Assembly (NCBI RefSeq): GCF_007860095.1
Contig: NZ_SJPT01000008.1
Span: 295,461 to 359,460 of the forward strand
DNA length: 64,000 nt
Reading direction: 5' to 3'
Source: Novipirellula galeiformis
Lineage (GTDB): Bacteria > Planctomycetota > Planctomycetia > Pirellulales > Pirellulaceae
A program made the position numbers and the translations under genes. The notes under the pieces were generated by a model, which was given only the letters and a program-made list of their open reading frames with translations, made no database searches and was not told where the DNA came from. Of this stretch, positions 36,801 through 46,006 are shown in pieces (position 1 is the first letter of the stretch; each line of letters opens with the position of its first letter).

Positions 36801-36955
36801 TGGGTGATCAGCAGCGGACGAATCTGGGATTCAAAGAAATCGTCCGCACAACTCTCAGCGGGGGCCGCGACGCAGAGGATCGATAGGCCAAAAAGCCCGC
36901 ACGCGAATCGAGAAAACATTCGGTTGCGTTGGCGGCGTCGATGGATCGATTGCAT
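33854..36955 (-). CDS. PSCyt1-PSCyt2-PSD1 planctomycete cytochrome protein with LamG-like insert
   Basis: 1033 aa; ATG at 36955 or 36919 (the latter starts a cleaner signal peptide, MFSRFACGLFGLSILCVAA). The N-terminal PSCyt1 haem-type motif is CIECH (Cys53, Cys56, His57), followed by GLRLDSREGWLHGGDSGAAI and MPPDGKLTPDEIAHLVTWVK. DUF1549 (PSCyt2) spans about 165-390 (RRATFDLTGLPPTPAEV; GERWGRHWLDVARYADT; CARCHDHKFDPV, a second CxxCH). A beta-rich region (about 450-640) with WYTLRVTLDQAKQTYSG looks like a LamG/concanavalin domain. DUF1553 (PSD1) closes the protein (ARVIVNRVWQWHFGQGLV; FDAADPNVSVPKR). Probably a periplasmic redox protein coupled to the DUF1501 partner. Confidence 0.93.
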   Translation of the reverse strand: MQSIHRRRQRNRMFSRFACGLFGLSILCVAAPAESCADDFFESQIRPLLITHCIECHGAKKQESGLRLDSREGWLHGGDSGAAIVPGDPESSLLIKAVNGSDDAAQMPPDGKLTPDEIAHLVTWVKQGAIDPRVEAMESASASGPMDLEAAKQFWSFQPLSKVSPPEVKDARWAANPVDAFVRAKLKQNELTPVGEADKRTLIRRATFDLTGLPPTPAEVHEFLNDSSPNAFASLVDRLLQSPAYGERWGRHWLDVARYADTAGDGSDYPVPEAGQYRDWVVNAFNRDQPFDEFVREQIAGDILAQDGPADLYAERVTATGFLAIGKRYGYAPNTTYQYLDFADVIDSVGRSILGLSLGCARCHDHKFDPVSAADYYALYGIFESTKWAFPGGEEHKRPAHFPALVPAADAVRLDKVKADELARLNGDIARLTREQSKLDGKSFAGGVDLGWEAQTLDKPPSKPWFSGGPNVVLADAQSPYTHIHPAGTRGVRVAAPKPHDGIRYSFEQALHSVPGKQIHFTIDFRTGAASTPQGAYRFYLGRGVVQSLAIECSVTATEFAIRSGGEWEIIRKLEPGTWYTLRVTLDQAKQTYSGIVGTIDDLSEFNDKPLNPNWDGIADTFICDGIGHVEGPAPTRDLDNLGLQDISFGIPGSGPVVVPEPELASQQRLAELNAQLAALTKQRDETLATPAYPVAYGVSEGKPTNTRLQRRGEPERLGDEVPRRFLEVLGGDTLDPESTGSGRLELADWLTRPSNPLTARVIVNRVWQWHFGQGLVSTPSDFGARGELPSHPELLEWLTSEFIASGWSIKSLHRMMMNSQTYTLASKHHAKNLTADPSNRWLWHYARRPLDAESIRDAMLAVSGQLDRTIPPPHPFPAVETWSFSIHRPFHAVYDSNHRSIYLMLQRNRRHPFLAMFDAADPNVSVPKRLPTTTPTQSLFLMNSPFVHQQSEAFANQILASSEDDASRVRLTYERILGRVATDAEVNQTLTFLSAYEHKLASVETSTETPTTDAWAAIARVLLSSNEFLYVD

Positions 36956-37100
36956 TTCTATCCACTTTCTTCGGAACGGCTAGGTGGGACTCGGGGAGGG
37001 AGCTCGATCGATGTCGCGGTGGCACTTGGCGCGCGTCCTGCCGATCGAGAGCCAAGTCAGTGCGGCGAAACCGGATGGCCAAGTACCGCGAAAGGTTTAT

Positions 37101-37150
37101 CCTACCCCCTCTGTAACGGGAGTGTTGTATACAATGTACAGTAGGGTAGG
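37101..37150. promoter_or_regulatory. Nested palindrome upstream of the PSD1 operon (candidate operator or terminator)
   Basis: Outer arms CCTACCC (37101-37107) and GGGTAGG (37144-37150), inner arms CTGTA (37111-37115) and TACAG (37137-37141), and a perfect 10-bp palindrome TTGTATACAA (37125-37134) in the middle. A 13-bp direct repeat CGAGAAACGAACG follows at about 37171-37206. It lies between the PLP-enzyme stop and the PSD1 gene start, so it could end the first transcript or control the second. Confidence 0.5.
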
Positions 37151-37251
37151 GGGGGATTGCAACTTTTTTCCGAGAAACGAACGAACGTTCCCCGAGAAAC
37201 GAACGGAAATGAAGCTGGGACGACACACCCTGCGAGCGTTGTCGCGACGGA

Positions 37252-39042
37252 TTAACCGAGATGCTCGGCCATCGAGGCCTTGGATTCGATGTACCGGCGG
37301 TGGGTGCCCAGATAGCAATCGTGAACTAATTGGTCGATCTCCGCTGGCGATAAAAACAGGGCCGTGAATCCGGGAACGTGCGGCTCGATGGCCAACTTCG
37401 CCGCTTGGATGAAATGAGCGATCAAGTCCTTGGGATCCTCGTTGCCGATCGCCATTCGCATCGTCGTGGGGCCAATCCCGCTGGCGGCCAACGCCGCTTC
37501 GTCCAATTCCGAATGGGTCGTCAGGGCAGGGCAGCTGACGATCGTGTTGGATTGGCCCAGGCTGATCATGTGGGCAAACATCGGTTCGAGCGAATCAAAG
37601 AAACGCTGGAAAACCTCTGCCGGAACCCCCTCGACATCGATTGTAAACAGGGGAGCGGGTAGGCCGATAAAGGACAGTTTTTCTCGAAGCGGCGAATTTT
37701 CGTCGTCCGTCAACGCATTGCAGTGGACGATGATATGGGGATGGGCGTCAAAGAAACGGGCCAGAATCTCGGTGTTAATGCATTTGTTCAGCATGCGAAC
37801 GCCCAGCGTTCGCATGCCTTGGATCACTTCGAAAGCGGTGTCAGCATTCAGGAACGCGCCTTTCACATAATAGACGTTCCAAAACATCGTCTCATTCCAG
37901 GCCACGCCATCTGCGGTCTCGCCTTTGGGGATGAACATGTCATGGTTGCGGCCAATCACCACACCAGCAATCGTCGAACCCGCTCCCGATAGGTCCTTGG
38001 TATAGCTGTGGATCACGAAATCGGGGCGTTCGCGGGGGTCGACGCGCTGTAAAGGTTGCATCAGAAAGGGGGTGCCGACGGTGGCGTCGAGAATCACACG
38101 TAGTCCCGCGTCATGGGCTGCGCGACAGATCGCGGGGACGTCGAGCGTGTAGCCGTGCGGATTGCAGGGGGATTCGAGGTAAACGTAAGCGTTGCGGCCC
38201 GCAGCCAGACGATCGGCATACTTGGTCTTCGTTTGCTCCCAGCACTGTTGGAAGTCATCGGCGCCGTATCCAGAGAATGTTTCCACGCCGATACTCAGAT
38301 TTGATGGTTTGGCGTACCAATCGTGAATCAATTGATGGGCGCCTCCGTAGATGTTGCGGCTGCTAATCAAAATATCGTCGCGGCCTAGAACATGCGAAAG
38401 GACGCTGTCGATAGCGGCCATCCCGCTGTTGAAATTCCAGGCAAAGTATTCGGTCGCGTACGGACCGGCTTCAATGTCGACGATAAAATTGGCCAGCGAC
38501 ACGGAGGTCGGGTTGAGTAGGCGCGAGTAGATTTCCAACAGCAGTTCTTTGCCCTTGAAAGCGTCTTCGATCCATTCGGCACAGGCGTAGATGTAGGTCG
38601 CGGTACGCGCGATTACAGGGGTCGCCGAAAAGACGGCGGTGACGTTATCAAAAATGGCGTACGGCCCCTTGGCCGTCTGAGTCGAGTCATCGAGCTGGAG
38701 CGATTGATAGCTGCGGCGAAAGGGAGATTGCAGCGAATCGAGCAGTTTGGCCGTTTGAAAAGAGAGGAACTTCTTAGCGTTGAAATATGCGATCCGGTCC
38801 GAGCGATCGAGATTGTGAATCGACTGCTGTGTCAATCGCCACAGGGCGTCCATATCGGCGCCGGCTTCATACAAACGCCCGGCAAGGCTAGCCAGCGTAC
38901 GTCCGTGCTGCGTGGCGGGGTCGATTCCGAAATGCACGAGTTGCTCGGTTACCAGTTCATCGACGGTTTCGGCGCTTGTCGTATTGCGCCGCGGAGAAAG
39001 GTTCCGCATCGCCGCTAGCGATGGGGTGTTCGTTTCGGACAT
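37252..39042 (-). CDS. PLP-dependent Cys/Met-metabolism-type enzyme
   Basis: 596 aa from the ATG at 39042, preferred to an upstream frame with no ribosome binding site. The fold-type I core includes EIYSRLLNPTS (YSR near 172), NFNSGMAAIDSVLSHVL, SSRNIYGGAHQLIHDW, AYVYLESPCNPHGYTLD, VILDATVGTPF (Asp319, which contacts the PLP pyridine nitrogen) and HSYTKDLSGAGSTIAG with Lys349 as the likely Schiff-base lysine. This is the trans-sulfuration family pattern (cystathionine/methionine gamma-lyase type). An extra N-terminal domain of about 120 residues and a length well above the usual 400 aa set it apart. Substrate unknown; monocistronic. Confidence 0.85.
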   Translation of the reverse strand: MSETNTPSLAAMRNLSPRRNTTSAETVDELVTEQLVHFGIDPATQHGRTLASLAGRLYEAGADMDALWRLTQQSIHNLDRSDRIAYFNAKKFLSFQTAKLLDSLQSPFRRSYQSLQLDDSTQTAKGPYAIFDNVTAVFSATPVIARTATYIYACAEWIEDAFKGKELLLEIYSRLLNPTSVSLANFIVDIEAGPYATEYFAWNFNSGMAAIDSVLSHVLGRDDILISSRNIYGGAHQLIHDWYAKPSNLSIGVETFSGYGADDFQQCWEQTKTKYADRLAAGRNAYVYLESPCNPHGYTLDVPAICRAAHDAGLRVILDATVGTPFLMQPLQRVDPRERPDFVIHSYTKDLSGAGSTIAGVVIGRNHDMFIPKGETADGVAWNETMFWNVYYVKGAFLNADTAFEVIQGMRTLGVRMLNKCINTEILARFFDAHPHIIVHCNALTDDENSPLREKLSFIGLPAPLFTIDVEGVPAEVFQRFFDSLEPMFAHMISLGQSNTIVSCPALTTHSELDEAALAASGIGPTTMRMAIGNEDPKDLIAHFIQAAKLAIEPHVPGFTALFLSPAEIDQLVHDCYLGTHRRYIESKASMAEHLG

Positions 39043-39271
39043 CGGTATCGCCCTGACGTAACAAAGAATGGAGGTGCTCGAACCTTCGAATTGTAACACA
39101 ATCGCCGATCCACAGGCTGGAAATCAGACGTGTGAATCAAGGCTTCCCATCCGCGTCACACGAAGGATTAGAATCGAGGAAGGAAAATCAACGGCGATGC
39201 ACTCGGCGTCCAAACGATTGCCGAATCGTTCCGTAGCCAGTTCGATCAAGTTTTAAGGGGAAAACGACACC

Positions 39272-41098
39272 ATGCATTTGACCGCGATGCGACTTTTAAT
39301 CGTGACCATGATCGGAACGTTGCTGATCAGTGGTACCACGCTGTGTGCGGAAACGCCCGTTGCCGAAGCGCCCGTCACCAAAGCGCCCGTCACCAAAGCG
39401 CCCGTCACCAAAACGCCCGTTGCCGAAGCCCATGGCGGCGAAGCACGGACCCGCGAAGCAAAGGTGGTCGGCCCTCGTGATTTGCAATTGAGCTACGTGT
39501 CGGATGTTGACGGTACCACTCAACCCTATCGCGTGTTTCTGCCGTCATCCTACGATGGCACGACGCCGCTGCCGATGCTTGTTGCACTGCACGGAACCGG
39601 AGGTAGCCAAGACACCTACGCAACCACATACCATGACGGAATCTATGTTCGCGAAGCGGACAAGCGTGGCATCGTCCTGGTTTGTCCGCATGGCCGGGGC
39701 ACAACGGAGTATCGTGGCATCGGCGAGAACGATGTGTTGACGGTGATCGAAAAGGTGTGCCAAGACTTTGCGATCGATCGAGACCGGATTGTGTGTAGCG
39801 GACAATCGATGGGGGGCACCGGCACGACGTATTTGTGTTGTCGATATCCTGACTTGTTTGCCGCGGGGATTCCGCTCGCATCGACCTATGGTCACCTGTC
39901 ACTCGTCGCGAATCTGATGCATGTCCCGATGCTGTACGTGCAAGGCGAAAAGGACTGGCCTGTGTATGCGAAGAATGGGCCGATTCCGATTACTCGCCGG
40001 CTAAAAGAGTTGGGCTACAACGGGCGGTTGTGGATGGTGCCTGGTGCGAAGCACAACACGATGGACATCACGACGGCCGAGGTGCTCGATTGGGCGCTCG
40101 CACAGAAACGCGTGACGCATCCCCGCCGTGTGTTGTTTCGTGCCTACTTGCCGTTTCAAGGTCGTGCTTATTGGACCGAGATCGTCGAGATTCGTGAGCC
40201 AGGACTCTACGCTGAGATCGATGCAACGATTCAAGGCGACAACACGATTGCGGTCTCGCTAAAAAATGCAAACCGCGTGACACTGCGGCCTGATCCTGAG
40301 CTGTTGGATTTGGCAAAACCGATTCAGGTCGTTGTCGATGGCAAGTCGTCATTCACAGGGAGCTGTGCGGCCGATCAACAGATTCAACTCGCTTGGGACG
40401 GTGCACAATGGAGGGGCAGTGTTGCCGAGCGACAATTGACGCCCTACACCGCCTATCGTACGCATGTCATTGGCGTTGTCGCGGAACCTCCTTCGCAACC
40501 GTTGCGCTGGGACACCTCAGGGGCAAACCAAGTCGCGGTCCGTCAATCACGAACGTTTCCCGCGGAAACCACGATGGGAAGTTGGATGGCCGATGCGATG
40601 CGCTCGGCGACCGGTGCCGATGTCGCTGTTTACAACCGACGTTACTATCGTGGCGTGCCGTTGGAAAAGGACCAGCAACTGTTTGCGGTTGATTTGTTCA
40701 ATTGGCTGCGACCCACCAACAGCAATCTGGGCACCTTTGAAGTTACCGGAAAGGACCTGCTTGAGATCATTGAAGACAACATTCGCGACGCCGAAGGCGA
40801 AGATGAATTCTTGTTACAGGTCTCCGGTTGTCGCTATGCGTTTGACCGTAATCGAGCCAAGGGAGAGCGAATCGTGTCGAGCGATATCGATTCCGAACGT
40901 CGCTACACGGTGGTGTGTGAAACGCACATGCTCGCTCGTGGCGACACCTGTTTTTTGGCCGGGCACACTGAAAAACTGCAATATACCGACACCGATATCT
41001 CGAATGTTTCAGCGGCTTGGCGCTACATTGTTGCAAAGGATGGTGTCGTCGAGGGCATGCGTGACGGCCGCGTTCGTGATCTCACGGGGAAACGCTAA
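39272..41098 (+). CDS. Exported esterase (alpha/beta hydrolase) fused to a 5'-nucleotidase C-terminal domain
   Basis: 608 aa with an AGGGGAAAA ribosome binding site. After a signal peptide (MRLLIVTMIGTLLISGTTL) comes a repeat linker of APVTK/TPVAE units. The hydrolase domain (about 70-290) has LVALHGTGGS (oxyanion loop), CSGQSMGGTG (nucleophile Ser179) and GAKHNTMD (likely catalytic His), as in PHB-depolymerase/feruloyl-esterase-like enzymes. A middle beta-rich part follows. The last 170 residues (MGSWMADAMRSATGADVAVY, FEVTGKDLLEIIEDNI) match the 5'-nucleotidase C-terminal domain, though the metallophosphatase domain that normally precedes it is absent. Substrates unknown. Confidence 0.82.
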   Translation: MHLTAMRLLIVTMIGTLLISGTTLCAETPVAEAPVTKAPVTKAPVTKTPVAEAHGGEARTREAKVVGPRDLQLSYVSDVDGTTQPYRVFLPSSYDGTTPLPMLVALHGTGGSQDTYATTYHDGIYVREADKRGIVLVCPHGRGTTEYRGIGENDVLTVIEKVCQDFAIDRDRIVCSGQSMGGTGTTYLCCRYPDLFAAGIPLASTYGHLSLVANLMHVPMLYVQGEKDWPVYAKNGPIPITRRLKELGYNGRLWMVPGAKHNTMDITTAEVLDWALAQKRVTHPRRVLFRAYLPFQGRAYWTEIVEIREPGLYAEIDATIQGDNTIAVSLKNANRVTLRPDPELLDLAKPIQVVVDGKSSFTGSCAADQQIQLAWDGAQWRGSVAERQLTPYTAYRTHVIGVVAEPPSQPLRWDTSGANQVAVRQSRTFPAETTMGSWMADAMRSATGADVAVYNRRYYRGVPLEKDQQLFAVDLFNWLRPTNSNLGTFEVTGKDLLEIIEDNIRDAEGEDEFLLQVSGCRYAFDRNRAKGERIVSSDIDSERRYTVVCETHMLARGDTCFLAGHTEKLQYTDTDISNVSAAWRYIVAKDGVVEGMRDGRVRDLTGKR

Positions 41099-41269
41099 TC
41101 GATGCGTGCTGCGGAAGGGGGCGCGACTTGCCAACGGAAATGGCACCCGCACTGAGTCGTTTTCAAAGAATCGCAGAGCACCGCGGGGTTGCACTGTCAT
41201 TATTTCAAAATGACCCAGCGTCTTCGAGATTCGTTGCTCTCATCACGATTTTGAACCGGAGCAAACAAC

Positions 41270-41301
41270 AGCCAGAGCGAGGTGATGGCGTCGCTCCGGC
41301 T
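41270..41301. terminator. Hairpin downstream of DUF1559 gene
   Basis: Arms AGCCAGAGCGA (41270-41280) and TCGCTCCGGCT (41291-41301) with one mismatch. The same hairpin recurs after other array genes (43288-43319, 43960-43991, 49498-49529, 51123-51154, 52873-52903). No T-tract in the gene's direction, so factor-independent termination is uncertain. Confidence 0.5.
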
Positions 41302-41352
41302 CGATTGAATGCGGTGGCTAGGATGGCGTTATCGCGTGATTGCGATCGGCAA

Positions 41353-42399
41353 TTAGGGCAGTTCGACGGTCTCGCTGCCGTCCTTGGAACCTAACGCACC
41401 CCACACGCCGTAGGGCGACGGGCCTTGCAAAACGCTACCACTCGAAAGGTCGCCCGTGTCGATGGAATCGGTAATGAACGAGACCGATCCGTCACACTTC
41501 AATACCGTGATGCCACCGGGATGGTAGCTGCTAGCCGTCGCGTAACTGCGATGAGCAGGATCGGTAATAAGACCACAACTGGGGCCGTTGGGAGGTAAAA
41601 TCGTGTTGATCGACGACCATCCGGTGAACCCCCAGGACCAAGCGATACCGGACGAGCCATACGTAGCAAGTCCGGTTTTATACAAGCCGTGGTCTCCGAC
41701 GGTTGAAAGGCATGTAATTGGATTGTTCGCCGTCGGAGTAGAGCCAACCGAAGAATGGGTTTGGACCATTCCTCCTTTAACAATTCTGCCCCCCGGACCT
41801 TCGCCGATGCCGCGTTCGCCCATCGCAATCGTGTTGCTTAGGCCATCGAGGATTGCGGAAAAGTTGAACGCCTTCGATCTCGCAAAAGGACCACGAGTCG
41901 TCGCGTCGCCATAAAAGGGCGTCCAGTCGCCCGTGCTAAAGTTGTAACTAATGCGACCTCGGTCGGTGCTTTGTTTGCTGCTAGAGCGGGGGTCAGAAGG
42001 GCAGACAAAACCAGGGATTTGTGTGTACCAAGGCGCGTACCCAATACCACTTTCCGGGTATTTGTCGTAAGGATCGTAGGTGACTCCGTTGATCGTCGTG
42101 GTCGAGGTGATTTGATCATACAGCGCCTGTTGCTCGACGAATGGCAAGATCGCAATGGAACCACTGTGGTAGTTATGTCGATGGCTTCCAATGGACCAGA
42201 AGGGCAACGAGTCGTTGCTGTCGTGATAGTTGTGCAGTGCCAGCCCCAACTGTTTCATGTTGTTGCTGCACGACATTCGGCGGGCCGCTTCGCGGGCAGC
42301 CTGTACCGCCGGTAGGAGCAATCCGACCAGCACTCCGATGATGGCGATCACCACCAATAATTCAACGAGTGTAAAACCCATTTTTGACCGATGACTCAT
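41353..42399 (-). CDS. DUF1559 protein, array subfamily A, copy 1
   Basis: 348 aa. It begins [20 protein letters not shown], with prepilin peptidase cleavage expected after Gly8. The helix is followed by the invariant [20 protein letters not shown] and [10 protein letters not shown]. The middle (about 75-290) is specific to this copy; [17 protein letters not shown] and the H-X9-DG motif ([19 protein letters not shown]) are conserved. It ends [18 protein letters not shown]. Probably a pseudopilin-like surface protein; function of the family is not known. No lipoprotein gene follows it. A GAGAGAGTT stretch precedes the ATG. Confidence 0.92.
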   Translation of the reverse strand: MSHRSKMGFTLVELLVVIAIIGVLVGLLLPAVQAAREAARRMSCSNNMKQLGLALHNYHDSNDSLPFWSIGSHRHNYHSGSIAILPFVEQQALYDQITSTTTINGVTYDPYDKYPESGIGYAPWYTQIPGFVCPSDPRSSSKQSTDRGRISYNFSTGDWTPFYGDATTRGPFARSKAFNFSAILDGLSNTIAMGERGIGEGPGGRIVKGGMVQTHSSVGSTPTANNPITCLSTVGDHGLYKTGLATYGSSGIAWSWGFTGWSSINTILPPNGPSCGLITDPAHRSYATASSYHPGGITVLKCDGSVSFITDSIDTGDLSSGSVLQGPSPYGVWGALGSKDGSETVELP

Positions 42400-43457
42400 G
42401 ATAACTCTCTCCAGACGGGTAGATAAGAAGACAAACGAGTGATGATGGGAGTCTGCAATTAAATAATCGCTGAGCAGTTCGTCGGAACGCTGACGAGCTG
42501 TAGGCGGTTTTTTCAGAGTGTGAGTGTTGAGAGACGTACTGCGCGGGAAGCGGTGTCGGGTGGGGGTGGCTTAGTTCCGGGCAAGGGGGTGGCGCAATAT
42601 AGTGGGATTGAAATCAAGAAGCAACAAAAAGAGCTTCTGATTCACTGGGGGCTGGTGGTCGTAACCGCGAGGCTGCACGCAGGAATGCGCAGACGGGCAC
42701 CATGGCTAAGCAGCGAGGCAGGAATGATCGGGTGAAATCCCATTAGCCGCTTGCGCGTTAGCCTCGGTTGAACGTGCGAACCGTGGCTAACGCCAAAACG
42801 GCTAATCTACCGAAAGACTCCTGCCGAGCTGCTTAGCGTTTAGCCAATCCAGAAGTGGGACATGCTTTGGTGCTGAGAGTCTTGTTTTCAGCACTGGTAT
42901 CCCCGCTTTTCAGCCACTCTCACGTCAGCAGCGATTCAAAAAACACACTTGATTTGTGGAGGAAGCGAGATTGGTTCCCAACGCCATTCGCCAACGCGAG
43001 CATTCATCTGAAATCCGAGTTCTTAAACGCAAGGAGACCGGGGATGTTTTGCCTTGTAGGCTGTTTGCGACGTCTTGGCAATCAATGCTTGGGAAGCAAA
43101 CAATTCGTCACGACGCATTTCAAAATTGCCGCATCGAATCGCAGGCTCGGTGGCCCTAGCGATGAGAATGATTAGGGATCAGGCAACGTTTTTGTATGGC
43201 AAAGCAGGCAGGTCACGGATTCAGAGTGCCAAAGATTGCATCCGAGATCGATTGCTCTCATCTCGATTTTGAACCGAGGCAAACCAGAGCCAGAGCGAGG
43301 TGACGTCGTTGCTCCGGCTCGAATGATTGCGCTGTTCAAGTCGGTGGTGAATGGCAGAAGGGACCATCGCTCGTCGAGGGAGGGTCGTTCGCAAGATTTA
43401 GCGCAAGCAAGATTTCACGCTACGTATCGTTCACATTCAAAACGCGATTGGGTTTGC
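42400..43457. other. 1.06-kb non-coding leader region of DUF1559 copy 1
   Basis: No gene is supportable. The stretch about 42870-43020 and the hairpin 43288-43319 have recognisable counterparts in the regions 45083-46006, 50607-51219, 52276-52969 and 56250-57136, with the same order of motifs (CTTGTTTTCAGCACT-like, CACGTCAGCAGCGATTC-like, AACGCGAGCATTCAT-like). A palindromic GCTAACGC/GCGTTAGC-type pair lies around 42745-42800. Confidence 0.6.
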
Positions 43458-43913
43458 TTAATCAGCTAGGTCGAACGTGAAATCGTTCTCTCCGCCCTCG
43501 GTCACGTCGGCGGTCAAGTCGGACGACTTTGCCGTTTTGTATTTGACCGGCAGCGATTCCTTGATGGAAATCGTGGGTTCCTTGCCATTCTTTTCCATGT
43601 AGGCGATCGATTCTTCGTGCGACAGGGCGCCCACGACTTCGGATTTCGAGATCAGGACTTTGTATTTCCCCGGCATTGCCCCATCGTTGGGTTGCAGTGT
43701 CGTCATCTCGAAGTGGCCGTTCTCGTCGGTAAAACCACTCGATGCACGTCCCGATCCATCGGGCGCAAATGTCACGGTCGCCCCGGCGACCGGTTGGCCT
43801 TGGTAATTCACCGTGCCTTTTGTCGGCACGACACCGTCGACGCTGGCAGGGCTGTTACAGCCAAGGAAAAAACTGGCTTGGGCAAGCACCAGCAAGCAAA
43901 CTAAATTTCTCAT
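43458..43913 (-). CDS. Lipoprotein with carboxypeptidase-regulatory-like fold, type A
   Basis: 151 aa from the ATG at 43913; the frame extends to 43931 but the paralogue at 48996 starts at this codon. The signal MRNLVCLLVLAQASFFLGC ends in a lipobox (FFLGC). The body is a small transthyretin-like beta-sandwich: VPTKGTVNYQGQPVAGATVT, FTDENGHFEMTTLQP and MPGKYKVLISKSEV. It is 119 bp downstream of the DUF1559 gene at 44033 with a hairpin between. The protein is identical to that of 48996-49451. Inferred to act with its DUF1559 partner at the outer membrane. Confidence 0.9.
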   Translation of the reverse strand: MRNLVCLLVLAQASFFLGCNSPASVDGVVPTKGTVNYQGQPVAGATVTFAPDGSGRASSGFTDENGHFEMTTLQPNDGAMPGKYKVLISKSEVVGALSHEESIAYMEKNGKEPTISIKESLPVKYKTAKSSDLTADVTEGGENDFTFDLAD

Positions 43914-43959
43914 TGAAAATCGAATCCTCAAATCACGTTTTTACACGGGGGTAAACGAG

Positions 43960-43991
43960 AGCCGGAGCGAGTTTGTATGATCGCTCCGGCT
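43960..43991. terminator. Perfect 11-bp hairpin between DUF1559 and lipoprotein genes
   Basis: AGCCGGAGCGA (43960-43970), a 10-nt loop and TCGCTCCGGCT (43981-43991), followed on the plus strand by TTAAAAAA. In the direction of the genes the A/T run precedes the stem, so it more likely acts as an mRNA processing or stability element, or partial attenuator, setting the ratio of the two products. Confidence 0.6.
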
Positions 43992-44032
43992 TTAAAAAAT
44001 GGATGGTGTTATCGCGAGATTGCGATCGGCTA

Positions 44033-45082
44033 TTAGGGCAGGCTGACGGTCTCGTTGCCGTCCTTGGAACCTAACGCACCCCAGATGCCGTAGGGCGATG
44101 GGCCTTGTGCAACGCTGCCACTCGAAAGGTCTCCGGTGTCGATCGAATCGGTAATGAACGAGACCGCTCCGTCACACTTCAGTGTCATGACTCCGCCGGG
44201 ATGGTAGCTGCTAGGCGTCGCAAACATGCGGTGAGCTGTATCGCCGGTGTGGACGCAGCTGGGGCCGTTTGGAGGCAAAATCGTGTTGATCGAGGTGTAA
44301 CCGGTGAACCCATACGACCAGGAGTTGCCCCCGGTGCCTCGCGCCGAGAACGTCGATTTGTACATGCCGTTGGTTCCCACGGTCGCCAGGCACGCGATCG
44401 GATTGTTTGCTGTCGGAGAGGCGCCAACCGAAGGGTGGGTTTGGATTGCTCCACCCTTGACTCTGCCTCCGAGGACAATCGCTCCATCGCCAATCGAGCG
44501 TTCGCCCATCGCGATCGTGTTGCTAAGTCCATCGAGGATTGCGGAAAAGTTGAATGCCTTCATTCGCGCAAAGGGACTGCGTGTGGACGTGTCGCTGTAG
44601 TAGGGGGTCCAATCGCCCAGGCTAAAACAGTAGTTATTACGGCCAAGGTCTCCGCTTTGGTTGTTGCTGGCTCGGGGATCCGAGGGACAGACAAAGCCAG
44701 GGATCTGAGTGTACCACGGCGTATAGCCACTACTGACTCCGTATTGGTCATAGGGCGGGTAGGTCACGCCGTTGATCGTGGTGGTCGAGGTGATTTGTTC
44801 GTACAACGCGTTCTGCTCAATAAATGGCAAGATCGCAATGAAACCACTGTAATGGGAATGCCTATGGCTTGCGTAAGACCAGAAGGGCAACGATCGGTAG
44901 GTGTCGTGGTAGTTATGTAGTGCCAACCCCAGCTGTTTCATGTTGTTGCTGCACGACATTCGCCGGGCCGCTTCACGGGCGGCTTGTACCGCCGGTAAGA
45001 GCAATCCGACCAAGACTCCGATGATGGCGATCACCACCAATAATTCAACGAGCGTAAAACCTTTTTCTGAACGACGACGCAT
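44033..45082 (-). CDS. DUF1559 protein, array subfamily A, copy 2
   Basis: 349 aa from the ATG at 45082, preceded by the array's standard GGAGAAAG ribosome binding site. It begins [20 protein letters not shown], a start shared only with the subfamily B copy at 55266. Core features: [56 protein letters not shown] (H-X9-DG) and [18 protein letters not shown]. Followed by hairpin and type A lipoprotein gene. Confidence 0.92.
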   Translation of the reverse strand: MRRRSEKGFTLVELLVVIAIIGVLVGLLLPAVQAAREAARRMSCSNNMKQLGLALHNYHDTYRSLPFWSYASHRHSHYSGFIAILPFIEQNALYEQITSTTTINGVTYPPYDQYGVSSGYTPWYTQIPGFVCPSDPRASNNQSGDLGRNNYCFSLGDWTPYYSDTSTRSPFARMKAFNFSAILDGLSNTIAMGERSIGDGAIVLGGRVKGGAIQTHPSVGASPTANNPIACLATVGTNGMYKSTFSARGTGGNSWSYGFTGYTSINTILPPNGPSCVHTGDTAHRMFATPSSYHPGGVMTLKCDGAVSFITDSIDTGDLSSGSVAQGPSPYGIWGALGSKDGNETVSLP

Positions 45083-46006
45083 AAAAACTTTCTCCAGAGA
45101 GGTAGCAAAAGAAACGAACAATGAGGGAAATTTGATATCGGATAATTACGGTGAAGCTCGTCAGAAAGCGGGGCAAGCAAGCGTTGAGTGAAACACTGAG
45201 CACCGCAGGGAGGACAAGGTTGGTTCGGTGTGTCTAAGTTGCAATGTTGTAGGACTGAAGTTGAGCAGCAGCGAAGGAGCTTAAGAACTCAAAGCAGCGA
45301 GCGGTGGTGGGTGTCTCGCTGCAATGGACGCCGCGGGTGGCGGTTCGCCAATCTCAAGAAAGGGGGTTTCTAGTGGCGATCAGGGCCTTGTCTTCAACAA
45401 TGGAATCCAAGTATTTCGGTCATGTTCACGTCAGCAACGATTCGAAAATCAAACTCGATTCGTTGAGGAAGCAAGAACTGTTCCCAATTGCATGCGCAAC
45501 GCGAGCGTTCATCCGATCGCTGATCATGTATCCTCGACCGAGGGGCGTCAAGGGCGGTTTGTATGCCACCATGGCTTATTTGCGGTGAGAAGGTTTGTGA
45601 TCGATCGGCAAGGAATTCTTGCAAAATCGGACGATTCGTCACGATGCAATTTAAGATTGCCATAATGGATTGCAGGCTCGGTGCTCCCGGGCCACAACAA
45701 TGCCTAGGAATCAGGCAGCTTGCTTGCGTAATAGGATGTTTCAGGAAGTCGAGTTGATGGACCAAGGGGCGCATCCGAAATCCATTGCTCGAATCGATCA
45801 TTCCATGGGATCAAGCAAGAGCAAGAGCGAGGTGTCGCTCGGTTCGATTTGGATTGGCGCCTATTCCAGCACCGATGGGCTTGCCATCGGGATGGATTGG
45901 CTCATCAAGGGATGAGCTTTGAGATGGTTGTGTAGGCATAGGTCATGCCTACAGCGACTCCTGGCCGATGGGCCAGGAGTCAGCGATTGATAACGAAGCC
46001 TAGGGC
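45083..46006. other. 0.92-kb leader region of DUF1559 copy 2
   Basis: No gene. The first 400 bp next to the start codon match those upstream of the DUF1559 gene at 55266 (GAACAATGAGGGAAAT, TACGGTGAAGCTCGTCA and later GAAGCAAGAACTGTTCCCAAT are common). Two hairpins sit near the far end (45932-45952 and 45956-45981). Confidence 0.65.
45932..45981. terminator. Paired hairpins after the DUF1080 gene
   Basis: GTAGGCAT/ATGCCTAC (45932-45952) and a perfect GACTCCTGGCC/GGCCAGGAGTC stem with a 4-nt loop (45956-45981), 26 bp beyond the DUF1080 stop. Compact GC-rich stem suggests a terminator although no T-tract follows. Confidence 0.6.
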
